Assembly: GCA_010093705.1 (NCBI GenBank)
Contig: MU006096.1
Span: forward strand, 863,908-927,907
Reading direction: 5' to 3'
DNA length: 64,000 bases
DNA from: Patellaria atrata CBS 101060
Lineage: Eukaryota; Ascomycota; Dothideomycetes; Patellariales; Patellariaceae
Part shown: in pieces, positions 12,264-22,679 of the stretch
Position numbering within the stretch: position 1 is the stretch's first letter
Layout of the letters: each line of letters starts with the position of its first letter
Notes under the pieces: generated by a model
Databases searched by the model: none
Seen by the model: the letters and a program-made list of their open reading frames with translations, nothing else
What the model was told of the DNA's origin: nothing
Made by a program: the position numbers and the translations under genes

Positions 12264-13145
12264 TCAAGTCATATACTTATCCATTACGTCAAATACCACA
12301 TTGTTCTTAACTTCACAATTACTATTATTGTATATGCAACCTAGTTCCTCCTCCAATTCTGTACCGATGTTTGACCCCATGTTTCGAATCATGTCGGCTG
12401 CTTGTACGCAAGACGTCGTTTGATCAGCCATAACATCGTGTTGCCAGTCGTCATTGTCCAGTGACTCGGGAACTAGCGGTCCTGGCATTATGGTACCATT
12501 GCGATCTAATTCTTGATGGTGCGGATACGCTGAATCGTGGTTTCGATTTTGCGCACTATCGTTTTGAGAGACAGGTATGAGGTTGGTGGTTAGAAGGGGT
12601 GATCCGTTTGTAGTCAAGGGAAAGTCGGTATTCAGAGGAGATAGGACGGTTTGAGGGTGGGGCGACGTTGACATTTGGACCATACCTAGCGATATAAAAT
12701 CTAATGGTATTGATGTTGCAGTTCGTTGGAGTTGGGGAGCGGATGAGCCGCACGTCAGGGTTCCATTACATGGTTTCCTAGTGCTTAGCAGGTTCTCCAA
12801 AGAGGTTGATGCTTGGAACGTGTTTGTCTCTTGTTCATCAACGAAGGTCTCTATCTCCTCATCAGGAACTCCCTTTTGTTTGAGCAATGCTCTTAGACGC
12901 TTATTCTCTTCTAAGACGCGTCGGGCGGCCAATTGTATCTCAGCGCTTGCTTCTACGCCTAATTGCTCGCAGTTACGATATTTCCACTCTAACTCCTGTA
13001 GGTACTCCTTTCGACGAGCACGACTACGACGTTGGTTGTCACGGATACGGGCAAGGTGATCTTTCTAATGGTATACGTGAGCAGATGGGAGTCGGATAGG
13101 CTGACGTGGAGCTGTAAATTCACTCACTGTCCCGTTCTCAGGCAT
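12264..13145 (-). CDS. bZIP transcription factor
   Basis: Exons are 13128-13145 (18 nt, MPENGT) and 12264-13064 (272 aa). The 63-nt intron begins GTGAGT, ends CCATTAG and is phase 0. A basic region follows directly (LARIRDNQRRSRARRKEYL), matching the bZIP N-x-x-S-R-x-R pattern. A short leucine-zipper-type helix comes next, with EENKRLRALLKQKGV as its end. This arrangement (basic region at the extreme N terminus, a CEQLGVEAS linker, then ARRVLEENKRL) is a familiar fungal bZIP subtype. The remaining 180 residues are Ser/Thr/Asn-rich with no domain. The start is set by phase and by the absence of another ATG in frame near the basic region. Target genes are unknown. Confidence 0.82.
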
Positions 13146-16100
13146 ATTGTGCGCCAAGAAGCATACAGTAAACCTAAACGACAATATTGTCCAAGCTAGG
13201 TGATATACAATTGTACAAGCATACGTTCGTTATTGATGGAATTCCATTGTCTGTGTACCGCGATTGGTAGTGTACGGTTTCATTTGACGTTCATGTGGCT
13301 AATACCCACATTCATCGCCTACGCCTCACATGGATGGATGGGGAAATTGCCCGCATAGCGTTAATAAGCATCATCGGCTCTCGGCCTTATCAAAACCTTA
13401 AGCTGAACCGCAATAATTTGGAATATCAATCTATCTTGTACAACAACGAAGATCCTGTTTCTTCGATATCGTACAGTACAGACGATATGATCCATTATTA
13501 GAAGAATCATTACTTCGCCCTAGGCAGGCGAGAGCCATTGAGCGTTCGGAGACCCAAGCGCTGAAGAGCGAGTAATATAAAAGTGGGATGCAAGCATGCG
13601 GCACAAAACGATCTCCCTTTTCGTGGGATGCATTGCTTTGCCAATGGTTCCGCTCTTATCACAATAAAATACACTTCGGGCCTTTCGGCTGTCCATATTG
13701 TACTCCAAAGCCCCTTGGGATGTCGGTCACCTTGCATAGGATAGAATACATAACCGAAAGGTCGAGTCCAATCTACAATCTTTCGCTTCGGGAAGGACAT
13801 CGGGAGGAAGAAAGTACAATCGTACGTACATGGCGTTTCTGTCATTGCCTGTGCATGGTGTCACTCCTGACTGCCGTACGTTGCAGATAACTTGGTTTCA
13901 ACCTTACATCTTGCATTCACTGGTTTACAGAATCAGTAAAACGTACGAAGACGAGGTGCAGATGACCTTCGACCTGAGTTCCCTGAGCTTACGCAGCAGT
14001 TTCAAAGGGATTATAACAGAAGAAAACCGCTTAAAAACTTTCATCGACTCGTCGACTTTAGGCCAAGGCTATCATGTAAAGTAAGTAGTAGGAAAACATC
14101 CGACAATGCGCAAATAAGGATCTCAGTAGGTCGCAGCTTATGTGCCACATTGGTGCATAAATTTTCGAGGCCTTTTTTTTCTTATTATTCTTGCTCTATC
14201 TCTTCACCGCAACAGCGTTATAGCAACTTCGCAAGGCTCCCGCATAGAAAATAGACGCCGCTGTGAATCAAGGATGGTACCCGAATCAAGAGGCCAGTAT
14301 CATGCAAGTAATATCATGGGGGGAATGCATGTCGATTGACTGCGAAGGCCCTTCATTGGATATCAGGATGGCGGGGTTCGCTTTCGGCTGCATCGTGAGC
14401 TGGCCTCAGCAACCCTCAGCAACTTTTGTCAGTAAGAATAGGAAAAGGCCGCCGACAGTTTCGTCGATCCCTTAAGGCGAGGCTTTTGCTGAGAGGTCGT
14501 CGTGGTCGTTCATCCCTCGTCGTTCAAGGTGAAAATGCGTTCAACTGCATTCACCATGGTGTCTATCACTCAAACAGACGCGATCTCCGCCGCTAGAGAA
14601 GGAGATCGCTTCCACGTCCACTGCGAGGACTGCTCATGTGGACGTAATTACTTTCTAGCGAAAGACCAGCAATGATAGATCAAGAAACGGGGGGTTGGGG
14701 GAATGTTTTGCCAGATGGAAGCAGTTTAGAGCATGCAATAATCATCAAGATGGCTAGAGTCATCCTTTTGTCCCAAGGAGTAATCATAAAGTGCGTAAGA
14801 CTATCATTATTATAATAGACAACAACAATATGCTTAAGTTTCGTCGGCTGATTTAAGGTAGAGTTGTTTTGCGTGTGTGAGACGGGTTGGTGCCACTTTC
14901 AGGCTTCAACCTTCAGCGGATGGCGCAAACCTGAAGGCTCGTCCCGTTGTTTGTAGGCTTGTAGCGTGCTTAAAATTGATGAGGCGTTTTTTGTATCTCG
15001 ATCGGTTTATAGATTCGTGCCTTTGTAGGCTTTGTTTACTGTACTCGTACCTGTAAGATGTCAGATTAAGTCAAGTGTCACAAGAAAGATGCAGTTCGTC
15101 CTAACCCGTTCCGTCCACGTAAAATGATTGCAATCACTCATCTTTGTTGATCGCAACTCTACACCTCACTTCCTAGTCAGCTAGAGCTACGACTGCTACC
15201 CTTACTGTACGCTACTTGCGGAAGAGAAGCAAGAGAAAGATGCAAACAGGGGAGTTGCGCGTCGGGCAGGTAGAGATTCATCCAATGGTGTGCAGACGCG
15301 ACGGGAGTTTCCAGGTCTTGGGTCTGCAAGAATGCAAGAAGTGCAATGCGTGAGCGTTGATGATAGACTTCATCTGGGTAACTCCGCAAAATACGGGCTG
15401 GTGCGGTGGTGCCGAGGAGGGGGGATAAACAGCCGTTGAGACTTGAGAGAAGTTGAGCAACTTGAGCCTTTGAGCGTCGCAAAAAGAGCCATTCATAACC
15501 ATCCATCCCCATTCGTGCCCATGTCGTTATAAGATTATTATTGACTCGACTTCGGTTGCTGAAGGTTCTCTGCCCGCTGGATGCGCTGATGCACGGAGAA
15601 AAATACCATGCAAAGTACATGCCCGACTCCCTTGCCCTTGCCCCCGATTTCTATCTTCCAAGCCTTTTTTGGCATCTCGCTGACCTCTGGGAGGAGCCTC
15701 CGTGAAGTCCCAAGAAGAAGTCGCATCTCGCATCCTTTCCTTTTCCCGTTCAACCCTTAGTATACCCATCCTGCCCCCATTTTCCCGCAACGACCCCTTC
15801 GACCTGGACACTTTGCCCATCTATTCATCTACCTTACCTTTCCCTCCCCTCATCCAAAACATACCTGTTCTATGCTTGATTCCCTCCTCACCGACCGCTC
15901 ATTAGGGTCCATATACCGTGTATACTGCTCTTGTGATACACTCTTATTATTTCAATCTTTATCCTCCCACCTCAGCTAGAACTAGTCATGCTCTGAAATT
16001 ATTCGAAAAGCAGCAAACGCCGTCCGTACAGTATCACGGATCCTCCGACCCTCCGACTTCTCACACAAATACTGTGGCAGGCCAGGAGCACCCCTCACGT

Positions 16101-16304
16101 ACTCCAACTCCTCTACCTAGATACGCCCTTTGCCCCCCTGTGGTTAGGGCTATATCTCTCAGCTGGTATCTCCTTCTTGTTCTTCCTTCGGTAGTTTCCA
16201 TAATCCCATCGGTCCTTCCCTCCCTCCACCTACGTAGAGCTACCATTAACACGGCCATCATCGCGGGTTTATACCTCTTCAATCCCAAGGTGATTCTCAT
16301 TACA
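13146..16304. other. Gene-poor interval of about 3.2 kb
   Basis: Open stretches here (for example 13510-13845 on -, 15177-15620 on -) show no domain, no splice logic and no biased codon use, so I do not call genes. A small hairpin lies at 13466-13488 (ATATCGT ... ACGATAT around a GTACAGTAC-like core). The CT-rich part (15700-16300) is probably the promoter and leader of the next gene. Confidence 0.45.
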
Positions 16305-17306
16305 ATGTCTTCCCAAGAGAAGATATCCGATACCCTTAAGAGCTTCAAGTTCCTCCGTGAAAATATACCGACATGGTTACAGAATCTGGCCGATGTAGAA
16401 AAGAAGATTCAAGAAAAAGCGTGTGAGATGGCTGTAGTTCCAGTTCACCTCACACCAGTAAAGAAGAAGACGGGATCCACGGAATCATTGAAGCCAAATG
16501 AGGATGATGAAGATAAAATGAGGCCCGAAGCCATCACGTCACCTCTTTTTGACACGACGCAATCCGCACTACGGCAACAAATGGCTCAGACGGCGCGAAG
16601 AAAACGCAAGACCGCTTCCGTGCTATCAGCAGCAAGCGGCCCAAACAAATATCGAACAAAGACAATGATAATAATATATTATGATAGCGAGATTCAAAAA
16701 TACTTCGAGACGCTTGTACGTAACATCGGCACAGGGCGGAATTTATTACGGAGAGGCAAGATGGCTGCGAAAATGGAAGCAATGGCCGAGGCTGCCGAAT
16801 TAGACGATGACAATGATAATGACGATGACTTCACACCTTCGAAACTCGGCTACCAGCCAAAACTCGGATTCCGAAGGACGGGAGGAGGTGCTGGCGGTCT
16901 TCCTAGTATTCCACAAACCAACACTGAGGCCTACGACTCGTCGGATAAAACACTGGAAACGGCACAGAGTCTTTGTGAACGTGGCGCACATCAGGTATTA
17001 CGCGATGGAGATTGCACGCACGAAATAAATGGAGCAAGGAAAGCATTTGAAGAGGTGTTGAAAATTAGTGAGCAACAGGAAAAGATCCTGCAGCAGAAGG
17101 AAGACATGAAGTCCCAGGTGTCGCTGCCAGCACCGGAGATCAAAATCCCCATCAAATCTGTTATCCCTGCAGTACCCGTAATACCTGTCGCCCACCCATT
17201 CATCCCCGCGAAGGCGACCGGGCCGATCGAGATAGAGGTGGATGATGATGGGGAGGAAGAGGAAGATTTCATACCGCTACCACCTATCCGGACGACCCGT
17301 CGATAG
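16305..17306 (+). CDS. Conserved-looking hypothetical protein, charged, probably nuclear
   Basis: A single exon of 333 aa from ATG 16305 (context TTACAATGTC). The frame is open upstream to 15918, but that part translates to low-quality hydrophobic sequence and is likely leader. The N terminus (residues 1-35) is helical: LKSFKFLRENIPTWLQNLADVE. The middle has RRKRK and an Asp/Asn-rich acidic run. A motif SDKTLETAQSLCERGAHQVLRDGDC is followed by a coiled-coil-like stretch (EEVLKISEQQEKILQQKED). The end is Pro/Val-rich with an acidic patch and PPIRTTRR. I recognise no enzyme domain. The composition suggests a nuclear or chromatin-associated protein, which is inference. Confidence 0.6.
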   Translation: MSSQEKISDTLKSFKFLRENIPTWLQNLADVEKKIQEKACEMAVVPVHLTPVKKKTGSTESLKPNEDDEDKMRPEAITSPLFDTTQSALRQQMAQTARRKRKTASVLSAASGPNKYRTKTMIIIYYDSEIQKYFETLVRNIGTGRNLLRRGKMAAKMEAMAEAAELDDDNDNDDDFTPSKLGYQPKLGFRRTGGGAGGLPSIPQTNTEAYDSSDKTLETAQSLCERGAHQVLRDGDCTHEINGARKAFEEVLKISEQQEKILQQKEDMKSQVSLPAPEIKIPIKSVIPAVPVIPVAHPFIPAKATGPIEIEVDDDGEEEEDFIPLPPIRTTRR

Positions 17307-18389
17307 CATCACTTTCGTTCTCCAAATCTGTCTCGCGTTCAAGCGCTGTTATGTTTTCTATTTTGATTTATCGGGTCCCCTTCGCTTTGTCGTTTCTTTT
17401 GTAGGAAAAGGATGCATCTGCAACAGCGAGCAACTTTCATGACATGACATCTCCCTTTATCTATTTGCATGGGTCCAGAAAAAGATTCTACTGGAGTTTC
17501 AATATTCTCATCGAACCAAGGTGCATTTGGATTCAGCCTTCTATCCGTACGAACGTCTCTTTATTTCAAGCGTGTACCTAATCAAAGTACATCAAGTACT
17601 ACTACTTTATTACTACCATCACTTATCATCTTAACTCTCGCTCCATTTATCGTGGTATATATCAATTTCTTCTGGAAGCGTCAATTCTTGCAGGTTCGTA
17701 CCTGAGGTGACAGTGGGTACCTTCCAGCTTGAGTTACTGTCTAGGGAGTACCTTAAAAGGGGCAGGCGTCGCCTCGACTATGTTAAGGTGTACTTGACCG
17801 TGACTTCTATATTCGGTTTGTGCCTACCTTACCTTAGGTAAACTTCACGTATCTTACCTAGGTAATGTATTAGGTAAGGTAGGTTGAAGTTAGGTTGCAT
17901 TTTCCATTCATTTCTTGATTCTTTTTCTCATTGTATCGAAGTACGCATTCCCTCTTTTTCAATTATGAATCTTTAAGGACTATTTACTTATATGGAACGA
18001 GTCTGAGAACGTAAATCAGTGAATCACTCTACACGTGACATGCTTAGGTTAACATTGAGCACCAATATTCGCTTGAATTTATTCCAAGTCTTGATTTCTT
18101 TAACAGTAACGTGGAGTTGGATGCATGCGGAATGCGAACTGCATGCATTCCACCACCATCCTTTGTTTAGTTTGATAAACTTCTTCTCTTTGCAAACGTA
18201 CGATACTTCAACTTTGCGCCTGTCGGATATTCACTGAACTTTCCTTCAAGTTATTCAGCAATAAGCGAGTCTCCCTTTCCAGTACCCCAACATTTCTTGA
18301 CTTCTAAAGTCCATCACCATTCCTAGAATCATCTTCATCCCACCCACTCATTTACAACTTATCATCCTATCCTAAAATCACAACTCCCA
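17307..18389. other. Intergenic with clustered ACCTTA/TAGGTA palindromes
   Basis: About 1.1 kb without a gene. The right end (18240-18389) is CT-rich, as in promoters. The inverted-repeat cluster is listed separately. Confidence 0.5.
17823..17883. repeat. Imperfect inverted repeat and 12-bp palindrome
   Basis: Left arm 17823-17836 (CCTACCTTACCTTA) pairs with right arm 17869-17883 (ATTAGGTAAGGTAGG). Between them a perfect 12-bp palindrome TTACCTAGGTAA lies at 17854-17865. Related GTACCTTA, GGGTACC and TTAGGTTG copies scatter over 17690-17900. The arms could fold into a hairpin. Confidence 0.75.
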
Positions 18390-18815
18390 ATGGACCGCTC
18401 CCCTCCCATCCCTCCTTCGGACTCTTCGTCCGCACCCTCGTCCAACGCCCCTTTGGTCCCGCCCAACCCGGCCAACGCATGGCCGGCCACACCCTACTCA
18501 ATTGCCTATCTCCCCCCTCTCGCCAACACAATCGACCCTTCTACTCTCCGACGTCGCCAAGGCGGCACAGTAAGTACCTCCTCATTCCTCCCCTTCCCGG
18601 TAGTAGCGCTTCTCACCCACCGTACGCTCTCTCTCTCCGTCTCTTCCTCCTCCATTGAACAGTTGAGTCAAAACGAACAAATTCCGCCGAAACTTATGGT
18701 GGGCTCGATCGTAGGGACAATTAGATACGATAAGACTACGGAATTTACAATTCCTAGTCGTTATGTTGCGAGCGTGCGGAGAAGTAATGGAATGAGGATT
18801 ATTCTAGCGAGGTGA
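18390..18815 (+). CDS. Short CDS just upstream of the 1240-aa protein; possible 5' part of the same gene
   Basis: Exons are 18390-18569 and 18663-18815. The intron starts GTAAGT and ends TTGAACAG, phase 0. The product is 110 aa: a Ser/Pro-rich start, PATPYSIAYLPPLANTIDP and a compact end (KLMVGSIVGTIRYDKTTEF, TIPSRYVASVRRSNGMRII). The stop at 18813-18815 is 10 nt before the ATG of the next CDS at 18826. The peptide starting LQHLPCGIL in the next CDS reads like a continuation of ...IILAR, but no legal intron joins the two in frame: the only GT...AG candidate is 32 nt long and gives the wrong phase. It is either a separate small protein on a two-cistron transcript or a gene split by a small indel. 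Confidence 0.5.
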   Translation: MDRSPPIPPSDSSSAPSSNAPLVPPNPANAWPATPYSIAYLPPLANTIDPSTLRRRQGGTVSTSSFLPFPVVALLTHRTLSLSVSSSSIEQLSQNEQIPPKLMVGSIVGTIRYDKTTEFTIPSRYVASVRRSNGMRIILAR

Positions 18816-18825
18816 TGGTAATCAT

Positions 18826-21800
18826 ATGCTAAAATCACAACAGCTCCAACATTTACCGTGTGGGATTCTCACCGGCCCTGAACCGCCGTCTATCCTACTA
18901 CTCCAACGCCATGTCCATGACCTGATAACCTTTCTCTATGCCAACTCCGATTCGGACACCGCTCTTGACTGGCTCCTCGATCTCGAAACCCCCTACACTG
19001 GCCCTGTCCCGGATCCCATTGAATCCTCTTCTCGGGATCAAAGGCAAGATCACACTCAATCTCCGTCTCCCCCTGCCCCACACAACGCAGAATGTGTTTG
19101 CTCGTATGAGACAGCCTCTCCTTCACCCAACCTTACTACAATAAAACAGCATGCACAGTGTCTGGTCTTGTTGATCCGCTTACTCCTGGGCCGGCGGCTG
19201 TGGCATGTGAATGGTTACTCATTTTTCACGTCTTGGGTGGAGAAATTGCAGGAGCCAAACGTGAGGACCATGGTGTTTGATTACGCTGGACTGACCGACG
19301 CAGAGTTGTTTAGACTGCGGACGCCATACGAAGGACTCCGGAACCTGCTAGCCCCCACTTTAAGGTTCAACAGACCTCCTTTGTTCACGAGGGATGATGG
19401 CGAAGTGGAAGGGGGGTTCAGTCCCCTAGAGCATGATGATAATGACCAGGAACCTGTCCCGCAAGAACTCACCCCACAGGAACCCGTCCCTCAGGTAGTC
19501 CTCCCAGACGAGGTGTTCAACATCGAGCATTACAGAGACTACGCGGTCCCGTACCTTGACAGATACGCCGAAAAAGCTGGATGTGCAGTGATTCGGCGTG
19601 ATGTTGCGGATGGTGCGAGAGAATCAGGGCTCACAGATCAGGGGGGTGTTGATCCCAGCGTCAGCGCTCAGATCGGCCACATGAGTGCTTCACTCGAAAT
19701 TTTACATGAGAGGCTTAAGGCTGAAGGTAGAGGAGGTGTGATGCAAGCTTTCGATGATGCGGCTTCTTATGACGCTGTTCACGCTACGTTTCTGGGACAG
19801 TTTGTCGCTTTTACGCGTGCCCAGATGAGGAGAGCAGCAGATCTGGAGGTAGAAATTGCGAATGCGCGGGATGTGCTGGCTACAGATGTCACAGTTCCAA
19901 GACAGCTCGATGAAAACGATGCCGACTTTGCCTTAGGCGACAGGACGGTGGCTCAGAACAATTTCGTGCTCGCGGGCATCACTCCCGAGCTTATGCGAGC
20001 CCTCCACAACCAGCTAGACTCCCGTCAAGAACCTGATTCCCAGTCAGTCTCTACATCTACCCAACAATTCCCCGCAAACAACGGTAGGTTGGCGTGGATT
20101 GACGTCAACTCCCGGCTCTACCGCGCCCCCGGCTCCAGCACAATCATCATGTATACGGCACGGGATCTGAACCAAAAAGCCAAGGAGACCCGGGAACTAG
20201 AAGAAAGAGGTTCCTCGCCTGCGGTCCCGATTCGTGAAGAGTGGAAGGGAGAAGTTAGCGGAATCTCGCGGCAATTGGAAGCCGATCTTGAGAAAGCGAA
20301 GAAAGAGAGTGAGGAAGAGTGGAAGAAGACCAGGGAACTATTGCGGTTAACGGAGGAGGAAAGACGGAGGAATGCGAGACTCAGTGACCAGGTTGAAGAA
20401 CTGGGAAGGGAGAATGCGGAGCTATATAGAGTAAATGCGCGGTTAGAGCGGGATAATGCGGAGTTGGAGCGGGTGGGATCAATAGAGAAAGCGAATAGGA
20501 TGATGTTGTGGGAACAGGCCAGAGCAAGGGATTTGTATGAACAAGTCGATGCGGAGAGCTGGAGAAATTATGGCTTAGAACGCCACATAGACGAATTACA
20601 AGGCTGGGGCGATGAGCTTGAGGAGGAAACGCACCGTCTAAAGAAGCATGGGGAGCATTGGAAAGAGAGATTACAGGAACAGAGGGAGATAAGGGACCAG
20701 TCGGACCAGTGGAAGGAAAATTACGAAAAGCGTAAAAAGACATGGCGGGTCGCAGGATTCGACAAGAAGCGCAATCAGGTAGAATTCAGAACCGCCGCCC
20801 ATAAGACCGACTACCACAAACTGCTGCCCAAAAAGATCCCCGAGAGCCACGAACGCGTCAGGATGCATTGGGATTTCGATCGCCAGGTTCCCATCGGCGT
20901 CGCCCGCGGCTTCAAGGCAAAACCAGGTGATCCGTCAGCACAAGAAGCCCGAACCTGGGGCATCCACATCAGTCCCATCTCGCAACTTCCTGAGGTTTTC
21001 GAGATTCCAGATCCGGGAGAACCGGACCCGCCGTATGTTGAATTGGAACCTGCATTAAGAAACAGAGTTTCTATATTGCCAGGTGCTGATGATGGTTCTT
21101 ATTTCCTCGGAATCCGAGTTCCTGTGAAGGCGTGGTGTGATAAAACTAGTTTAGAGGACTTGGAAAGACCCTACCGCGAGAATGATATCTACCCCGGAGA
21201 TTGGTACGAACCAGAAGCATCAAGTGCGAATCAAGGAGGTCCTGCAGGATCTGCTGGAGATCCGAGACCGTCCAACCAAGCAGCGTTGGACCAAGAAGGT
21301 GTGCAACACGGCCCCGAGGACGAGGAACGGGCGGTAACGTATTATGAAACAACTTCAAAGACAAAAGTACCTGGAACGAAAAAAGCAGCACAAAAGTGCC
21401 AGTTGAAAATTAAGCAAGCTACGACAGTACCGGCAGCCCCAGATCCTCAAGGGACAGAGCCCGATGAGGAAAATAAACGAGGAGAACCGGAAGCGTCAGG
21501 TGCGGCTCCAGGACCGTCGAATTCGGCAGCTGAGGACGAAGTGGAAATAAAAATCAAGCTTGAAAATGAGGAACCAAAGAATCCGACGCCAGAAGATCAG
21601 CCCCGAGTAAAGGGACGGAAGAAGAAGGCAGCTGCGGAAAAGACGACCAAACCGGCTGCTGCTAAGAGGACTGCGACTAGAAAGGCTGCTGCAAAAGCGA
21701 TTCCAATAGTCATTGAGGACACAGAATGCGAGGAGGAAGATGCCGCTCCTGACGATGACGCCCTTGACGATGACGCCCTTGACGATGACGCCCTTGACGA

Positions 21801-22548
21801 TGACGCCCCTGACGACGATGCCCCTGACGATCATACCCCTGACGATCATCCACCGTCAAAACCAAAGGGGGAGGGTAATAAACAGGCCACAACTAAGAAG
21901 TCTACTAGCAAGAAGAAGACTGCTAAATCAGCCACAACGGCATCAACAGTTCCCAGGGAGACCGAGACCCACGAGGACGACGGTGCTCCCGAGGAAGTCC
22001 CACCACCAAAGTCAAAGCGCGGTGGTAAAGCGGTTACTAAAAAGGCTACGACTAAGAAAATCGGTGGGAAAGGGAAGCGGAGGGCCGTTGAAGAAATACA
22101 GCCGGACAAGGAGGCTGAAGCTGTACCACAAGCATTTGGTTCGAACTCGCAAGGGGATCAGGAAGCAGAGGCAGGTCCCAGTCAGAGACCTACACGAGGC
22201 AGGAAAAGGAAACAGACCGATGCGGATAATGATGTCCCTGATGAAGCGCCAACTACGAAGCGAAAGGCTCCGGCTAGAGGTGGTGCGAAGAAAGCTGCGA
22301 CCAAGAAAGCTCCAGTCAAAGCTACAAAGGGGAAGGGGAAACAGAAGCAGACTGAGGAGGAGCCTGAGGAAGCAGAACCAGAATCACCTGGCTCGAAGTA
22401 TGGAGATGAGCCTAAGGACCGGGAAGGAGATGATAATTACAAGCCTGAAAAGGGGAAGAAGAGGAAGGGTCCGGACGATGATGCCGGGGGTCCGTCACAA
22501 AGAGCGACGAAGAGGGTGACGAGGTCGCAGGCGAAGTATAAGGGGTGA
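18826..22548 (+). CDS. 1240-aa coiled-coil protein with acidic/basic low-complexity tail
   Basis: A continuous frame from ATG 18826 to 22548. Residues 1-380 are helical and of unknown fold. Residues about 468-640 form a long coiled coil (heptads rich in E, K, R and L, e.g. RELLRLTEEERRRNARLSDQ). Residues 640-830 hold a conserved-looking block (AGFDKKRNQVEF, HWDFDRQVP, GDWYEPEASS). The last 400 residues alternate acidic repeats (DDDAL/DDDAP units, 15-bp DNA repeats at 21751-21850) with Lys/Ala-rich runs (KKAATKKAP) typical of chromatin-binding or nucleolar tails. No catalytic domain was seen. The true start may lie in the 18390-18815 exons. Probably nuclear; the function is unknown. Confidence 0.65.
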   Translation: MLKSQQLQHLPCGILTGPEPPSILLLQRHVHDLITFLYANSDSDTALDWLLDLETPYTGPVPDPIESSSRDQRQDHTQSPSPPAPHNAECVCSYETASPSPNLTTIKQHAQCLVLLIRLLLGRRLWHVNGYSFFTSWVEKLQEPNVRTMVFDYAGLTDAELFRLRTPYEGLRNLLAPTLRFNRPPLFTRDDGEVEGGFSPLEHDDNDQEPVPQELTPQEPVPQVVLPDEVFNIEHYRDYAVPYLDRYAEKAGCAVIRRDVADGARESGLTDQGGVDPSVSAQIGHMSASLEILHERLKAEGRGGVMQAFDDAASYDAVHATFLGQFVAFTRAQMRRAADLEVEIANARDVLATDVTVPRQLDENDADFALGDRTVAQNNFVLAGITPELMRALHNQLDSRQEPDSQSVSTSTQQFPANNGRLAWIDVNSRLYRAPGSSTIIMYTARDLNQKAKETRELEERGSSPAVPIREEWKGEVSGISRQLEADLEKAKKESEEEWKKTRELLRLTEEERRRNARLSDQVEELGRENAELYRVNARLERDNAELERVGSIEKANRMMLWEQARARDLYEQVDAESWRNYGLERHIDELQGWGDELEEETHRLKKHGEHWKERLQEQREIRDQSDQWKENYEKRKKTWRVAGFDKKRNQVEFRTAAHKTDYHKLLPKKIPESHERVRMHWDFDRQVPIGVARGFKAKPGDPSAQEARTWGIHISPISQLPEVFEIPDPGEPDPPYVELEPALRNRVSILPGADDGSYFLGIRVPVKAWCDKTSLEDLERPYRENDIYPGDWYEPEASSANQGGPAGSAGDPRPSNQAALDQEGVQHGPEDEERAVTYYETTSKTKVPGTKKAAQKCQLKIKQATTVPAAPDPQGTEPDEENKRGEPEASGAAPGPSNSAAEDEVEIKIKLENEEPKNPTPEDQPRVKGRKKKAAAEKTTKPAAAKRTATRKAAAKAIPIVIEDTECEEEDAAPDDDALDDDALDDDALDDDAPDDDAPDDHTPDDHPPSKPKGEGNKQATTKKSTSKKKTAKSATTASTVPRETETHEDDGAPEEVPPPKSKRGGKAVTKKATTKKIGGKGKRRAVEEIQPDKEAEAVPQAFGSNSQGDQEAEAGPSQRPTRGRKRKQTDADNDVPDEAPTTKRKAPARGGAKKAATKKAPVKATKGKGKQKQTEEEPEEAEPESPGSKYGDEPKDREGDDNYKPEKGKKRKGPDDDAGGPSQRATKRVTRSQAKYKG
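21751..21850 (+). repeat. 15-bp coding minisatellite (Asp-Asp-Asp-Ala-Leu/Pro)
   Basis: About six copies of a GACGATGACGCCCTT-like 15-mer in frame. They encode DDDAL, changing to DDDAP and DDHTP. The near-identical DNA of the first copies points to recent unequal exchange. Confidence 0.85.
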
Positions 22549-22679
22549 AAGGGGTATTTTTGGTTGATCTGTTTTCTGAGTTTTAATATTAGTCGCATGC
22601 TCTGTTTCGTGTCGTTTTCCTCAGTTTTAGGATTACATTGAATATTGTTTACTGATTCCCTAACATATCGGCAATTGTG

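Noticed and set aside
13510-13845. 111-codon open stretch on -
   Set aside because: No recognisable domain and no gene-like codon bias or conserved pattern; treated as chance.
15177-15820. Overlapping open stretches on - (147 and 97 codons)
   Set aside because: They overlap each other in different frames, lack domains and lie in the probable leader of the gene at 16305.
18814-18846. 32-nt GT-AG segment as an intron joining the 110-aa and 1240-aa CDSs
   Set aside because: Shorter than any other intron in the window, and it joins the wrong phase, giving a stop after about 20 codons.
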